From the NCBI GenBank assembly GCA_026770025.1, contig JAMXDE010000032.1:620001-684000 (forward strand): DNA of 64,000 bases, read 5' to 3'. The notes under the pieces were generated by a model. It worked only from the letters and a program-made list of their open reading frames with translations, made no database searches and had not been told where the DNA came from. This DNA is from Craspedostauros australis (lineage: Eukaryota; Bacillariophyta; Bacillariophyceae; Mastogloiales; Achnanthaceae). Below are positions 1-9,791 of this stretch, one piece after another (the stretch's first letter is position 1; every line of letters begins with the position of its first letter). The position numbers were made by a program, and so were the translations under genes.

Positions 1-1650
1 ATTGTCGTGTGGTGTGCTAGGCATCTCGGGAAAAAGTATGCGGAGGGACGCGAAAGGAATGGCTGCCTTTGCCTGTTTCGGGTTTGGTGGAAGGCAACGG
101 CGAGATTGTTCCGGACTTGCGCCAAAATGTGAGCAGAAAAACTCTCACGTTTGGGGAGGTCATTCTCGGAGTTTTTCTCCATCAACACTGCACCAAACGC
201 CTCCGTAATAGTCGCATATGCCTTCCAGCAACAGGCCTATCACAAAGGAAACCTTCTTCAGATCTTGTGCCATTCATTCATGTGTGGAGGGTACCTTCCG
301 TTGGGTCACATTGGAATGCGACAATAAAGCCATGCGCTGTGCTGTTGGCTCGGTATCCTACGAGGCGTATCTCCGATGATCCTGCAGTACCGCCGACGCC
401 ACCATTCGTGCAAAAGTCACAACATCGGCATGATCGGCGATGTGGATGGAACGCGGCATGATGTGAGATGCGTTGGGAGATAGGCCGAGAACTATTGGCC
501 TCCTTTCTGGCGTGTCCATCATGGATCACGATCACCGCAACCTCCTTCATCTCTCATGATGGCAACACGCAGGCCCGTAACCACAGCTGTGGTCGCACTG
601 TGAGGACGTTCGGTTGTTCTTTCTCCAAAGGAGGAGTAACTCAACCACCTTCCACGATGGTCGAGGGTTGATCGCCGCCGAAGAAGTACTACGCCGCATC
701 TTGCATGCGCTGGTAAGTTTCGGGGGAGGATCAATCTCGAGTACTGACTGGCATGCATGCCCTGTATCCATTTCGTCTCAATTGCAATCGATCAGATTTG
801 TAGATTTCAATTTCTCATTGGTTTCATCCTCAAATTGACTAAATCGGTGGCTTGGAGCAGAAAGGGAGCATGGTCGAGAAAGCGCCCACTTTCCGATGGC
901 GACCCGGAAAGACGAGGTCGGTGGAACCTCCGCGCCGATGCCGAACATCGGCGGAGCATCGCGTTGCGTTGGCGATCGTGGCGAATTGAAAGCTTCCGAT
1001 GGTGATGTGGCACGAGGTAAGCCTGTCTGCCGCGTGCCTCCTCGATGGATGATGAAGACTTCCTGCACAACCACGTACGTCCAGGTTCCCGTGCAGGCGA
1101 ATATGCGCACCAGTCGTTCGATGCAAAGGAGGATTCAGCACGCACCAGGCACTGTTTTGAAGATTGCGTTACACTTGGTGCACACAAGCGCGCCGCAGTG
1201 GTGCTCACGATTGGCATCGGCTGGATCAGTTTGTTCTGTATCAACTCACTAGTTGCTGCACGCATTTGAAGCTGCTGATGTCTGGAATGATGATGGCGAT
1301 GGAGTTGTTGACCTTCCTCGCAATCGTATCCGCCGGAACGATCTGCTCGTACTTCTTTTCTTCGACTTGGATTTGCAAGATGCATCTGTGCAGAGTATTC
1401 GTAGTATGCATAGCGTTGCTCGCCTCGATATTTTTGAATTGGGATGGGGCCGGTGCTATCGTGCTCAGCTCGAGTATGGGACGAGGACGTGTCGCGATGC
1501 ATTCAGTATCGGAAGACGATCCCCAGGATCCACGCGAACGTCGGTAGAGATACAATACAATTCATCCCCGTTCTATACGTACCACACATGCTCGTACTCT
1601 AATTTACATGCGGTAGTTCACAATTCGTGATCGGCACAGGTTGAACCGCT
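1..1650. other. No confident gene
   Basis: Only short, mutually overlapping open frames are seen on both strands, none with a recognisable domain. A minus-strand frame near 1241-1555 holds a short charged helix that loosely recalls the stem of the neighbouring glycosyltransferase-like proteins. No part of the conserved catalytic domain follows it, so I do not call a pseudogene. The stretch ends at the stop codon of the first paralogue. Confidence 0.5.
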
Positions 1651-2832
1651 TCACTTGTGCTGGATGTAAGCCAAGGTCTCGGTCTCGTTCTGCATGGAAT
1701 GGAACCTCGAATGCAAGGGATACCCCGTGATGATCTTCTCCCCGTACATCTCCCCCACGACTTGCTGCATGACGGCCTGATCGCAGACGTTTCCCTTGGC
1801 CGTGTCCAGGCGTAGATTCATTTCCTTGAGGAAAGGAACGAGCACCGACGTGTGACCGCCGATGATGCCGGCATTCAGCTGCCGCCGATACGGCGAGTCG
1901 ACGCCGAGGCATTTCTTCCATTGGCTGTTCTGCCACCGGACGGCCTTGAACTTGGGCTCGACTTCCTCTCCCACGAATAGCTGATGGTGATTGTCCACGC
2001 TTTCATCCATCATCCGCATGTACCGGAACGGGTTGCGAAGAAACGATACATCCCGCACATCGTTGAGCAGGATGTAGTCGAAATCAAAATTGTTTCTTCC
2101 ATCCGTGCGAAGTTGTGATGATGATGATGATGCCTGGCTGGTATACCCATCGCCCATTCTCGCTTTCGCGTCGACTTTCAACACCGCGTTCAAGTACTCT
2201 TCGATCACGAAGAATCGTTGATCGTTCAACGACTTGTTCATGCCGCGCGCGAAGCCCGCACCGCCGCGATCCACACGAACGAACTGCACCTGATCCGTCG
2301 TGTAGTTGGCAATGAAGGCATCATCGTGCATCGTCGTGAAGACGAGACCGTGCATATCGGGGAATCGATGCAGCGAGTTGTACCACGATGCGATGTACCG
2401 AAAGGGCTCATCATGCGCCTGCGTGCGCTGGTGCAGATCGTCCTTGTGGTTGAAGGCCGCGACGATGGACAATCCGCGCGATGGTCCTTGTTTGTGATCC
2501 CGCTCGCATGGCACCTGCGCGCCGAAGGACCGCGCCATCAACGCCGTCGCCGTCGCCGCCGCCATGAGCACCGCGAGGTATCGGCCATGCCGTCGCGCGC
2601 GCTGTTGTATTTGCAGTTGCTTGGGCGGTGTGTTGGCAAGCGGCGAGAGTCGCAGTGATGCGAATGTCGCTGCCGAACGCGTGGGTGACGCGAGCAGGGA
2701 GTTCATGGATGCAGACAGCTGCGGTCTCGGAGACGCCATGGGCGAAGCCGGAACCGCTGATTCCGCTGCGATGTATCGTTGGGACGGCGCCATTTCGTGC
2801 CTTGCCCTCTCTGCTGGGAAAGTGTAAGACAA
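1651..2832 (-). CDS. Type II membrane glycosyltransferase-like protein, paralogue 1
   Basis: A 393-residue protein, probably a Golgi sugar-nucleotide transferase with type II topology; sugar donor and acceptor are unknown. A Ser/Ala/Pro-rich N-terminus (about 1-80) precedes one membrane segment (about 85-101). The luminal domain (about 118-393) has an acidic motif after hydrophobic residues (DVRD, 258-261, in ILLNDVRDVSFLRNPF), NAGIIGGH (320-327), CDQAV (350-354) and the end LAYIQHK. These resemble GT-A fold nucleotide-diphospho-sugar transferases; the family assignment is inference. It is the most divergent of four paralogues: the Thr before the acidic motif is Asn here, and a Ser/Gln-rich loop (232-245) is inserted just upstream. 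A young copia element sits about 220 bp upstream of the start codon. Confidence 0.75.
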   Translation of the reverse strand: MSYTFPAERARHEMAPSQRYIAAESAVPASPMASPRPQLSASMNSLLASPTRSAATFASLRLSPLANTPPKQLQIQQRARRHGRYLAVLMAAATATALMARSFGAQVPCERDHKQGPSRGLSIVAAFNHKDDLHQRTQAHDEPFRYIASWYNSLHRFPDMHGLVFTTMHDDAFIANYTTDQVQFVRVDRGGAGFARGMNKSLNDQRFFVIEEYLNAVLKVDAKARMGDGYTSQASSSSSQLRTDGRNNFDFDYILLNDVRDVSFLRNPFRYMRMMDESVDNHHQLFVGEEVEPKFKAVRWQNSQWKKCLGVDSPYRRQLNAGIIGGHTSVLVPFLKEMNLRLDTAKGNVCDQAVMQQVVGEMYGEKIITGYPLHSRFHSMQNETETLAYIQHK

Positions 2833-3056
2833 TACAATACTGCGTCCACGAGATCAGTACGACTAGTCGTATGGTACGGAGTGCTCCGGAGTGGTATGTC
2901 TCCTCGACGAGTAGGCGAACCAGTAGTCTTAGTGGTATGGTGCGAGTATGAGACTTGATGCTCAAGCTCAGCATGTGGTGTGTGTTGTGCGAGCAAGAGG
3001 TGGTGACGACACCACGGCAACAATAACAGCAATAACAACAGCAACAGTGACGACAC

Positions 3057-3197
3057 TGTTGGCATCCGTACACCCGTACGATGACAGACGTCATCAGCAG
3101 CAGCAGCAGCGAACACAACAAAAGTCATCACCACTCTGTGGCCATAAATCCATCATTAGCACCAAAACACACACATCACACTCTCACGATACTGACA
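3057..3197 (+). repeat. 5' LTR of copia element 1
   Basis: This 141-bp repeat starts TGTTGGCATCC and ends GATACTGACA. It contains a short CAG run and matches 9098-9238 without a visible difference. Confidence 0.95.
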
Positions 3198-3333
3198 GGT
3201 TATGGCCTTTTCACGCTCCTCGTGAATCCATCATCTTCCTCTCTTCGCGTGTTGCTCAAGGACGATCCATTCCCTTGCTCCCGCGGTATCCTTCCTTGCC
3301 CTTTCCCCTCGCTCTCTACTCTTCGCTCCTCTC

Positions 3334-5082
3334 ATGATGACTGGTCTCGCCGACGACGTTCCCGTGGTCGACGACTTGGCTGACGCCAAGACGATCACCA
3401 AGCGACTTGGGTGGAAATGGTTTGATGACGCGCGCATCGCGCTTCACGTCGCCAGCGATGAGGAGCTCTACGATCTCTTCGATGCCGAGGATGCGCTCTT
3501 CCACGCTTGCATGACGGAGTGGGGTGGCCCCTTGGTCCACATCCGCGGCATGTGGAAGCTCCGGTCGTGGTACAACGAACACCGCGACGACGATGACCCG
3601 TGGGTGGCCGCTCTCGATGCACGGCGGTTCCGCGCATACCTTCGCCGCTCCAGCGCCGTCCCACCCGAGTTCGATACTCTTCGCACGCCGAGCGCTGTTC
3701 CGCCTCTGGCTTCGCCGGCTACCACTGACGACGAGCGTTCGGGTGTGCAACCAACGCCCACTGACGACCCCGGTCCAGCCCCTACAGCTGGCGAATCCGT
3801 TCGCACGGCCTCAGAGTCCGCCGACGAGCTGCGCGGTCCGCGCGACGGCTTGGGCACGATTGATGAGGGCAGTACTGCCCCTGTGGGGCTCGCGCCTACC
3901 AGTCCGCCGCTGCCTCGCGACGACGCTCCCGTCGACGCCGTTGAGTTTGACTATGTCACAGACTCCGGTATCCCGTACGCTGTTGCCAACGCCAGCCCTT
4001 CCGTCAAGCGGCATCCCAGCTACTCTATTGGTGAGGCTGTGGAGCGGCTCGAGTTCGGCGTACAACCCGCGTGGGACCGCTGGAGCGTCAAGCTCACCAG
4101 TAGCGACCCCGATCACATCTTCGTGTGGTACGCGCAGCTCCAGACGGCGGCGGCGTCCATCGATGTACATTTCTGCCCGTTGGACGCCTTCCTCCCACAC
4201 GCGTCGATCATCCCTAACAACGTGCCAGGCGCTCGCATCTTCGACATGAACCAGAAGCTGACCGCCAAGCTCCAGTCCGAAGGCCTTGTGGATCGTGCTA
4301 ACCCTGGCCTGCAGCTGAAATATGCTAGCAGCTTTGGTGTGCTACCCCATCGGCTGTCCGCATACGTCTTCCTTCACAAGGTGTTGGCAGGTGCGTTTGA
4401 TGCGGTGCAACAGCACAGCCACAAGGTGCCCGGCTTTGATGGGTCCGTGTCCGGCTTTGCCACACGACTCCTTGGTTTCCAGCACGTCGAAGGCTTGGTG
4501 TTCCGGCGCGCCGTGTCCAATTTGGAGCTCAGTCGCATCTTCCTTGAGGAACTCCGCGGGCATGGGTACTCGCTGGAGCACTATCGTACCATGCTGCGCA
4601 CCGTCACGTCTCCCAAGTCTCTCCCGTTCAACCTACAAGTAGAGCAGATGGCGCAGGAGATCCCGGATGCACCGACCACCGGTGTCCAGCCCAAGGCTCA
4701 TCGCGTCAACACCCGTTCCGGACGAGGGTCCCGCGATGGTGGCTCCGATCGCGATCGTTCACGTCGCCCCACCAACGCTTTCTATAAGCCGGACCCTGAC
4801 GCGTTCTGCCCCGCTTGCTGCTCCATGGGACATGGCCCTGCCACGTGCAAGGCTTTTGGACGTGCTGCTCACATGCAACACTATATCCAGGAGCACCCCA
4901 AGGAGGCTGAGACCATCAGGAACAACTTCCGCACTCACTTCAGCCGCGACAAGCGCAAGGCCACCGCGCGTGCTCTCCAGCGCTTTGGTGACCGTGGTGA
5001 CGAGCCATGGGTTGATTTACTCCTTTCGCCTGACGTGGAGGAGTCGTTGGACCAGGATTTTTGGTCTGCCGGTCAGAGCTAG
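3334..5082 (+). CDS. Gag polyprotein of copia element 1
   Basis: A 582-residue structural protein of the young copia element. The N-terminal part is acidic and followed by a Pro/Ser/Thr-rich spacer (about 110-215). The central part is a conserved Gag fold. Near residues 488-501 lies a zinc-knuckle-like motif with CX2CX4HX4C spacing (CPACCSMGHGPATC), which binds RNA in this family. It is followed by a basic tail rich in Arg and Lys. The frame overlaps the start of pol by about 20 bases. Confidence 0.85.
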   Translation: MMTGLADDVPVVDDLADAKTITKRLGWKWFDDARIALHVASDEELYDLFDAEDALFHACMTEWGGPLVHIRGMWKLRSWYNEHRDDDDPWVAALDARRFRAYLRRSSAVPPEFDTLRTPSAVPPLASPATTDDERSGVQPTPTDDPGPAPTAGESVRTASESADELRGPRDGLGTIDEGSTAPVGLAPTSPPLPRDDAPVDAVEFDYVTDSGIPYAVANASPSVKRHPSYSIGEAVERLEFGVQPAWDRWSVKLTSSDPDHIFVWYAQLQTAAASIDVHFCPLDAFLPHASIIPNNVPGARIFDMNQKLTAKLQSEGLVDRANPGLQLKYASSFGVLPHRLSAYVFLHKVLAGAFDAVQQHSHKVPGFDGSVSGFATRLLGFQHVEGLVFRRAVSNLELSRIFLEELRGHGYSLEHYRTMLRTVTSPKSLPFNLQVEQMAQEIPDAPTTGVQPKAHRVNTRSGRGSRDGGSDRDRSRRPTNAFYKPDPDAFCPACCSMGHGPATCKAFGRAAHMQHYIQEHPKEAETIRNNFRTHFSRDKRKATARALQRFGDRGDEPWVDLLLSPDVEESLDQDFWSAGQS

Positions 5083-8000
5083 GTGCAACCTCTGATGAAC
5101 GGCACGGTCCTCTCACGCGTGGTAGCGGGGTGCTTGCAGGTCGTCATCACGACGAGGCATCCTCGCTTGCTCTACCTGCATCGCCCGACGCATTACCCTG
5201 CAAGATGGTGTGTGTTGGGCTTCCGCCGGTGTGTCTGGTGCGTGCAGCTGCTGTCGTTGATGGCAACGTGCGCGCGTGGGACCCCGGCGATGGAATCGGG
5301 CAGTGCGATCCCGGTGCCAACGTCAGCGCCACTCCCGACCGCTCCATCCTCCAGGCGTACAGGTCCTACAATAATCCGGTGCCCTTGGCGGCCGCCAACG
5401 CGAGCGCTGCGTGCATGATGTGCCCTGGCGTTGGCGTCTTGGCAATCCCCGGTTCCGATGGCAGTCACATTCGTGCCGTCACGCTGTATTGTCCAGAGCT
5501 CACTGCGACGTTGATTTCTCCGCAAGCCATTGTGCGGCAAGGGGACAATCCATTTCATCGATACGTCCTGGACGATAGCCCCAGCGGTGCGATCCTCACC
5601 TTTCAAGGCCCAACCGGTTCAGTGAGCGCACCCATGCGGCGACACAACGGCCTCTACTACTTCGCAGCAGGGTGTGGTGTGCAGCCGGCGGCGTTCGCTG
5701 TGCAGAGTGCTTCATCAGCACTGCAGGCGGAGCTTTGGCACATGAGGCTCGGGCATGCTGGCATGCATCAACTACAGCAGCTGCCGGCGCACTGCTCGGG
5801 TGTTCCCAGTGGTCTTGCCAAGGGTGCGCATCCGTTGCGACACTGTTCCGTGTGCGACCAAGCCCGACGGATCAAGGCCGCTCGAGGGCATACGGATTCC
5901 GATCCGGTACCCGTTGCTGGTGCTCGTTTCCATGCTGACTACGGGTTCATGCGGTCGTCGGACCAGCACTATGGCAGGGACTCGTCCCGCAATTCCACCA
6001 AGACGCGTCGGGTGGTGCAGTCCATTGAAGGGTTCACTTCGTACCTCCTTGTCACTGATGCCTACACCAGGTACACCTGGGTGTTTCCTACCAGGACCAG
6101 GTCTCCGCCTGTCACCATCTTTGCCAACCTACTTCGGGAATTTGGATGCAAAGACGGTTGCAAGGCGGTGAGAGTGGACTCTGGCGGCGAACTCGCGCGG
6201 TCTGGTGCTTTCCAAACCGTGGTTCAGTCGGCCGGATACACTCTTGAGCCCACCGGGGCCGGGTGTTCATGGATGAACGGCAAGGTCGAACGGCTCAATC
6301 GGACGTTCGGTGTCATGACACGGTCGCTCCTATATGCTTCAGGGTTACATCCCAAGTTCTGGGCGCGTGCCCTTGCTCATGCGGTGTACGTCAAGAATCG
6401 GTTGTGGCATTCAAGCATCGACACTACTCCCTACCAGCTCCAACACGGTGTCCAACCCGATCTTCGACACCTGCGGGTGTTCGGTTCCAGAGTGATTGTA
6501 CGCAAGCCAGGGTATCCAGCCGCAAAACTGGACGTCCACACATACGATGGCATCTTTGTCGGCCATACTGCGACTCCCTCGATCCATGATTACTACGACT
6601 TGGATTCAGGACGTATTAAGTCGGCAGGCAATCTCATCTTTGATGAAGCGCACTTCTCCGCTCACGAACGTCCGCCGGGGCCTCAGCTTCTGTTTGATCT
6701 CGGGTTCCAGCTGGATCATGGCGGCGCCGATGACCAACATTCGGAGTCTGCGAAAGCCAAGCCAGGTGCCATGAGTCTTCCGGTCGAGTGCGCCTATCCT
6801 GTCACTTATGATGACGATGCTCTGCATGCGGCGGCGGCAGCCTGCTCTACCGATGGAGTCGAGAGTGCCGACATCATTCACCTGACGGGCGATCCGTACG
6901 AGCGAGCGTTTCATCAACACATCGTTCTTGCCGGCGACGACGTCACTGCAGGTCTGGAGTTTCAACGTGATGAGATGCGCGGCAGGTTACAGCTCAAGAC
7001 ATGCAAGCCCGGCTCGGTTTCGGCGCGCATCCCAAGGTGGCGGTCTCGGCTCAAAGGGTCGTATCTACTTGCCATTGACGCACATGAGATTCACTCTGTG
7101 CAGGATGTCGTGCAGGCCGTGCGTGATGCCTGCCAGAAGGGTCAGGACACATGCGATGCTGTGTTTGCTTTTGATGACATTCGCAACTCTCTCACGCAGC
7201 ATGGCGTTCCGCAGCTGTATTTTGATCAGCTTCGGCATGTGGGGTCCATTCTTGACGACATATCGCCAGCAGCACATCCTCTGGTTACACCGCCCAAGCT
7301 CACTCGACGACATCTTCTTCAACGCGACGATTGGGATGAGTGGCAACAGGCGGAGTACAAGCAGCTGGATCAATACCAACATCAAGGCATGTTTGGCGCT
7401 CCTGTCGAGCCACCGCCGGATGCGGCAGTCTTCAACTGGGTGTGGGTCTATGTCATCAAGACACATGAAAACAATCGCAAGAAGGCTCGCGCCGTATGTG
7501 ATGGATCGACCCGTGGCGGCAGTGTGCGCGTTTTTGGTCACACCTACGCGGCGACTCCGGATCTCACCGAGTTTCGCATCCTGGTGGCCATTGCTGCAGT
7601 ACAAGGACTGCTGGTGTATGGGGCCGACGTTGCCAATGCGTTTGCGGAGGCACCTGCCAGTGCGCAGCGGTACTACATGCGGGCGGATGATCAGTTTCGC
7701 ACCTGGTGGCAACACAAGCATGGCGAGGTTCTGGATCGACGCATGGTGGTACCTGTTCTCAAGAATCTCCAGGGCCATCCTGAGGCGCCCCGACAGTGGA
7801 GTCTACACGTCAACCGTCTTCTCAAGGACATGGGATTCTCTGCCACTACGCAAGCGCCGTGTTTGTACACCGGTGAGCTCTGTCAGCACAAAGTTTACGT
7901 GCTTCGGCAGGTGGATGACTTTGCAGTGGCAACTCGCGATGAGGCTTCCTACGTCAGATTCTGTGACATGCTCGATGCTCGTCTGAATCAGCCCATCACT

Positions 8001-9011
8001 CGACACGGTCTCTTCGCGCATTACAATGGGCTGGATCTCATCCAGGCAAGGCGGCATGTGACGGTGCACTGCTCTACCTACATTGACAAGGTGCTACAAC
8101 GGCACGATTGGCAGGGACTGAAGTCTTCACAACGCCTACCCATGCGAGCGGATAATGGGCACGTGCGCCAGTTGGATCAAGCTGTCCTACCTGACTCGGA
8201 TGCCGAGCGACAACGTCTGCAGTCCGAGTTCTTCAACTACCGACAGGCCATTGGCGAGCTCATATGGGCCATGGTTTCGTGTCGACCTGACATATCGTTC
8301 CCGGTGGTCAAGCTGAGTCAGTACTCCATGAACCCTGCGCGTGTTCACTACGAGGCAGTCAAGTATCTCTTTCGGTACATTGCGGCCACCAGGGAGTTTG
8401 GGGTTACATACTGGCGACAGTCTCCTCTCATGCAACTTGCGGGTGTTCCCAACCCGCGACGGCTGTCCCCTGCCGGCGACAAGCGTCACGACACAACGGA
8501 TCAGGGCACTATCCAGGCAACTTCGCTGTATGCCTACGTGGATGCTGATTGGGGCGCCGACACCAAGCATCGTCGGTCTACAAGCGGCATTGCTTTCCTT
8601 CTGGGTGGCGCAGCTGTCGCGTGGAAGACTCGCGTGCAACCTACCGTCTCTCTCAGCACTTCCGAGGCCGAGTTCCTTGCCGCCAGCGATGCTGGCAAGA
8701 TGGCGCTCTGGCTTCGGTCTATTCTCGATGAGATTGGCGTTGCGCAGACACATGCGACGCTCATCTACGAGGACAATCGAGGCGCAAGAATGATGGCTAA
8801 CGCCAACCAGCCGACACGGAACTCCAGGCACATTGACATTCGCGCATTTGCCGTCAGCGATTGGGTGGACAGAGATCTTATCCTGATCACCGACGTGCCT
8901 TCGGACCTCAATGCCGCGGACGTGTGCACCAAACAGACGCCTGTGGTTCTGTTCTATCGGCATACGGATCTGCTCATGGGACGCATACCGCCTTTCTACG
9001 TACAGCCATGA
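5061..9011 (+). CDS. Pol polyprotein of copia element 1
   Basis: A 1316-residue polyprotein. A protease-like DPGAN motif lies near residue 78. A pre-integrase HX3H...CX2C zinc site (in HMRLGHAGMH) is followed by an integrase core with Asp, Asp and Glu (HADYGF, VDSGGE, NGKVERLN). The RT carries a catalytic VDD variant (RQVDDF, where many copia elements have YVDD). RNase H begins at YAYVDADWG and includes STSEAEF. Overall length and domain order are normal for Ty1/copia. The frame differs from that of gag and overlaps it, as in several copia lineages. Confidence 0.92.
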   Translation: MVCRSELGATSDERHGPLTRGSGVLAGRHHDEASSLALPASPDALPCKMVCVGLPPVCLVRAAAVVDGNVRAWDPGDGIGQCDPGANVSATPDRSILQAYRSYNNPVPLAAANASAACMMCPGVGVLAIPGSDGSHIRAVTLYCPELTATLISPQAIVRQGDNPFHRYVLDDSPSGAILTFQGPTGSVSAPMRRHNGLYYFAAGCGVQPAAFAVQSASSALQAELWHMRLGHAGMHQLQQLPAHCSGVPSGLAKGAHPLRHCSVCDQARRIKAARGHTDSDPVPVAGARFHADYGFMRSSDQHYGRDSSRNSTKTRRVVQSIEGFTSYLLVTDAYTRYTWVFPTRTRSPPVTIFANLLREFGCKDGCKAVRVDSGGELARSGAFQTVVQSAGYTLEPTGAGCSWMNGKVERLNRTFGVMTRSLLYASGLHPKFWARALAHAVYVKNRLWHSSIDTTPYQLQHGVQPDLRHLRVFGSRVIVRKPGYPAAKLDVHTYDGIFVGHTATPSIHDYYDLDSGRIKSAGNLIFDEAHFSAHERPPGPQLLFDLGFQLDHGGADDQHSESAKAKPGAMSLPVECAYPVTYDDDALHAAAAACSTDGVESADIIHLTGDPYERAFHQHIVLAGDDVTAGLEFQRDEMRGRLQLKTCKPGSVSARIPRWRSRLKGSYLLAIDAHEIHSVQDVVQAVRDACQKGQDTCDAVFAFDDIRNSLTQHGVPQLYFDQLRHVGSILDDISPAAHPLVTPPKLTRRHLLQRDDWDEWQQAEYKQLDQYQHQGMFGAPVEPPPDAAVFNWVWVYVIKTHENNRKKARAVCDGSTRGGSVRVFGHTYAATPDLTEFRILVAIAAVQGLLVYGADVANAFAEAPASAQRYYMRADDQFRTWWQHKHGEVLDRRMVVPVLKNLQGHPEAPRQWSLHVNRLLKDMGFSATTQAPCLYTGELCQHKVYVLRQVDDFAVATRDEASYVRFCDMLDARLNQPITRHGLFAHYNGLDLIQARRHVTVHCSTYIDKVLQRHDWQGLKSSQRLPMRADNGHVRQLDQAVLPDSDAERQRLQSEFFNYRQAIGELIWAMVSCRPDISFPVVKLSQYSMNPARVHYEAVKYLFRYIAATREFGVTYWRQSPLMQLAGVPNPRRLSPAGDKRHDTTDQGTIQATSLYAYVDADWGADTKHRRSTSGIAFLLGGAAVAWKTRVQPTVSLSTSEAEFLAASDAGKMALWLRSILDEIGVAQTHATLIYEDNRGARMMANANQPTRNSRHIDIRAFAVSDWVDRDLILITDVPSDLNAADVCTKQTPVVLFYRHTDLLMGRIPPFYVQP

Positions 9012-9097
9012 GTGCTCCCCATGGAGTGTGGTGATCCCTGTCTTCTCTACGACAGAGTCGATTATTTCCGCTAGCTTACGCTAGCGTGGGGGGGGGG

Positions 9098-9238
9098 TGT
9101 TGGCATCCGTACACCCGTACGATGACAGACGTCATCAGCAGCAGCAGCAGCGAACACAACAAAAGTCATCACCACTCTGTGGCCATAAATCCATCATTAG
9201 CACCAAAACACACACATCACACTCTCACGATACTGACA
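9098..9238 (+). repeat. 3' LTR of copia element 1
   Basis: This repeat is identical by eye to 3057-3197 and is preceded by a run of ten G. The duplicated target GACAC follows directly. Confidence 0.95.
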
Positions 9239-9791
9239 GACACAACAAGGAGACAAAGGATGCTGTTGCCTCCGATGCGATTTGGCGACCTTTGAAGTTG
9301 GTGATTGCCGACGACTTCTTCGTTGGTTGGGGCTGTGCTGACGTGATGATTTCTCGCGTGTTCTCATTGTGGGGCTTCGCACAATTGCGCACATCGCCAG
9401 AACTTCAATTTGTTCGCGTGTCTCTGTGTTCTGCGAGAAGAAATAAGGGCCTTTGTAAGTACTTTTTCGAGTTGTGACCATGACCCTGCGGAGACGAATC
9501 GGGGAGAACCGGCCATGGGCAACTGCATCTGATGTAAAAGGCTGTGCTCCGGCGAGCAGCTTCCTTCCATCTGCGCATGGCGAAGCAGAGGAGTGCTCCC
9601 GAGTACTCTATGATGATGTATTAGATGGCATTCTCATAATACACCATTCTATTGCAGTATGTAATGTTACACTACATTGTTGTAAGTACATCTGTCAACT
9701 GCGCACTCAAGAGCTGATTTGTCGATGGCCAATGACTGCCCGATGATGGTTGTTCACACGGGAGATCTGAGACTGGCATCGGACACTACGA
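9239..9791. other. Intergenic, no gene seen
   Basis: This is the downstream flank of copia element 1 and the 3' flank of paralogue 2. Open frames are short and without recognisable motifs. An AT-rich patch at 9640-9700 may belong to the 3' untranslated region of paralogue 2. Confidence 0.5.

Larger units (their letters stand above)
3057..9238 (+). mobile_element. Young Ty1/copia LTR retrotransposon, looks whole
   Basis: A 6182-bp element bounded by two 141-bp LTRs that are identical by eye and have TG...CA ends. It is flanked by the 5-bp duplication GACAC (3052-3056 and 9239-9243). A run of ten G before the 3' LTR (9088-9097) fits a polypurine tract, and the stretch starting GGTTATGG just after the 5' LTR is the presumed primer site. 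Gag and pol lie in two overlapping frames. The order protease, integrase, RT, RNase H defines copia, and the RT style fits the diatom CoDi group. Identical LTRs imply very recent insertion. It sits between paralogues 1 and 2 of the glycosyltransferase-like array. Confidence 0.95.

Noticed and set aside
807-1555. Minus-strand frames that might be a fifth glycosyltransferase-like pseudogene
   Set aside because: Only a short charged helix looks similar. None of NAGIIGGH, the acidic motif or the Y-I-R-H-K tail is found nearby.
2411-3121. Long minus-strand frame of 236 residues overlapping paralogue 1
   Set aside because: It runs through the start of paralogue 1 in another frame, is Cys- and low-complexity-rich, and has no conserved motif.
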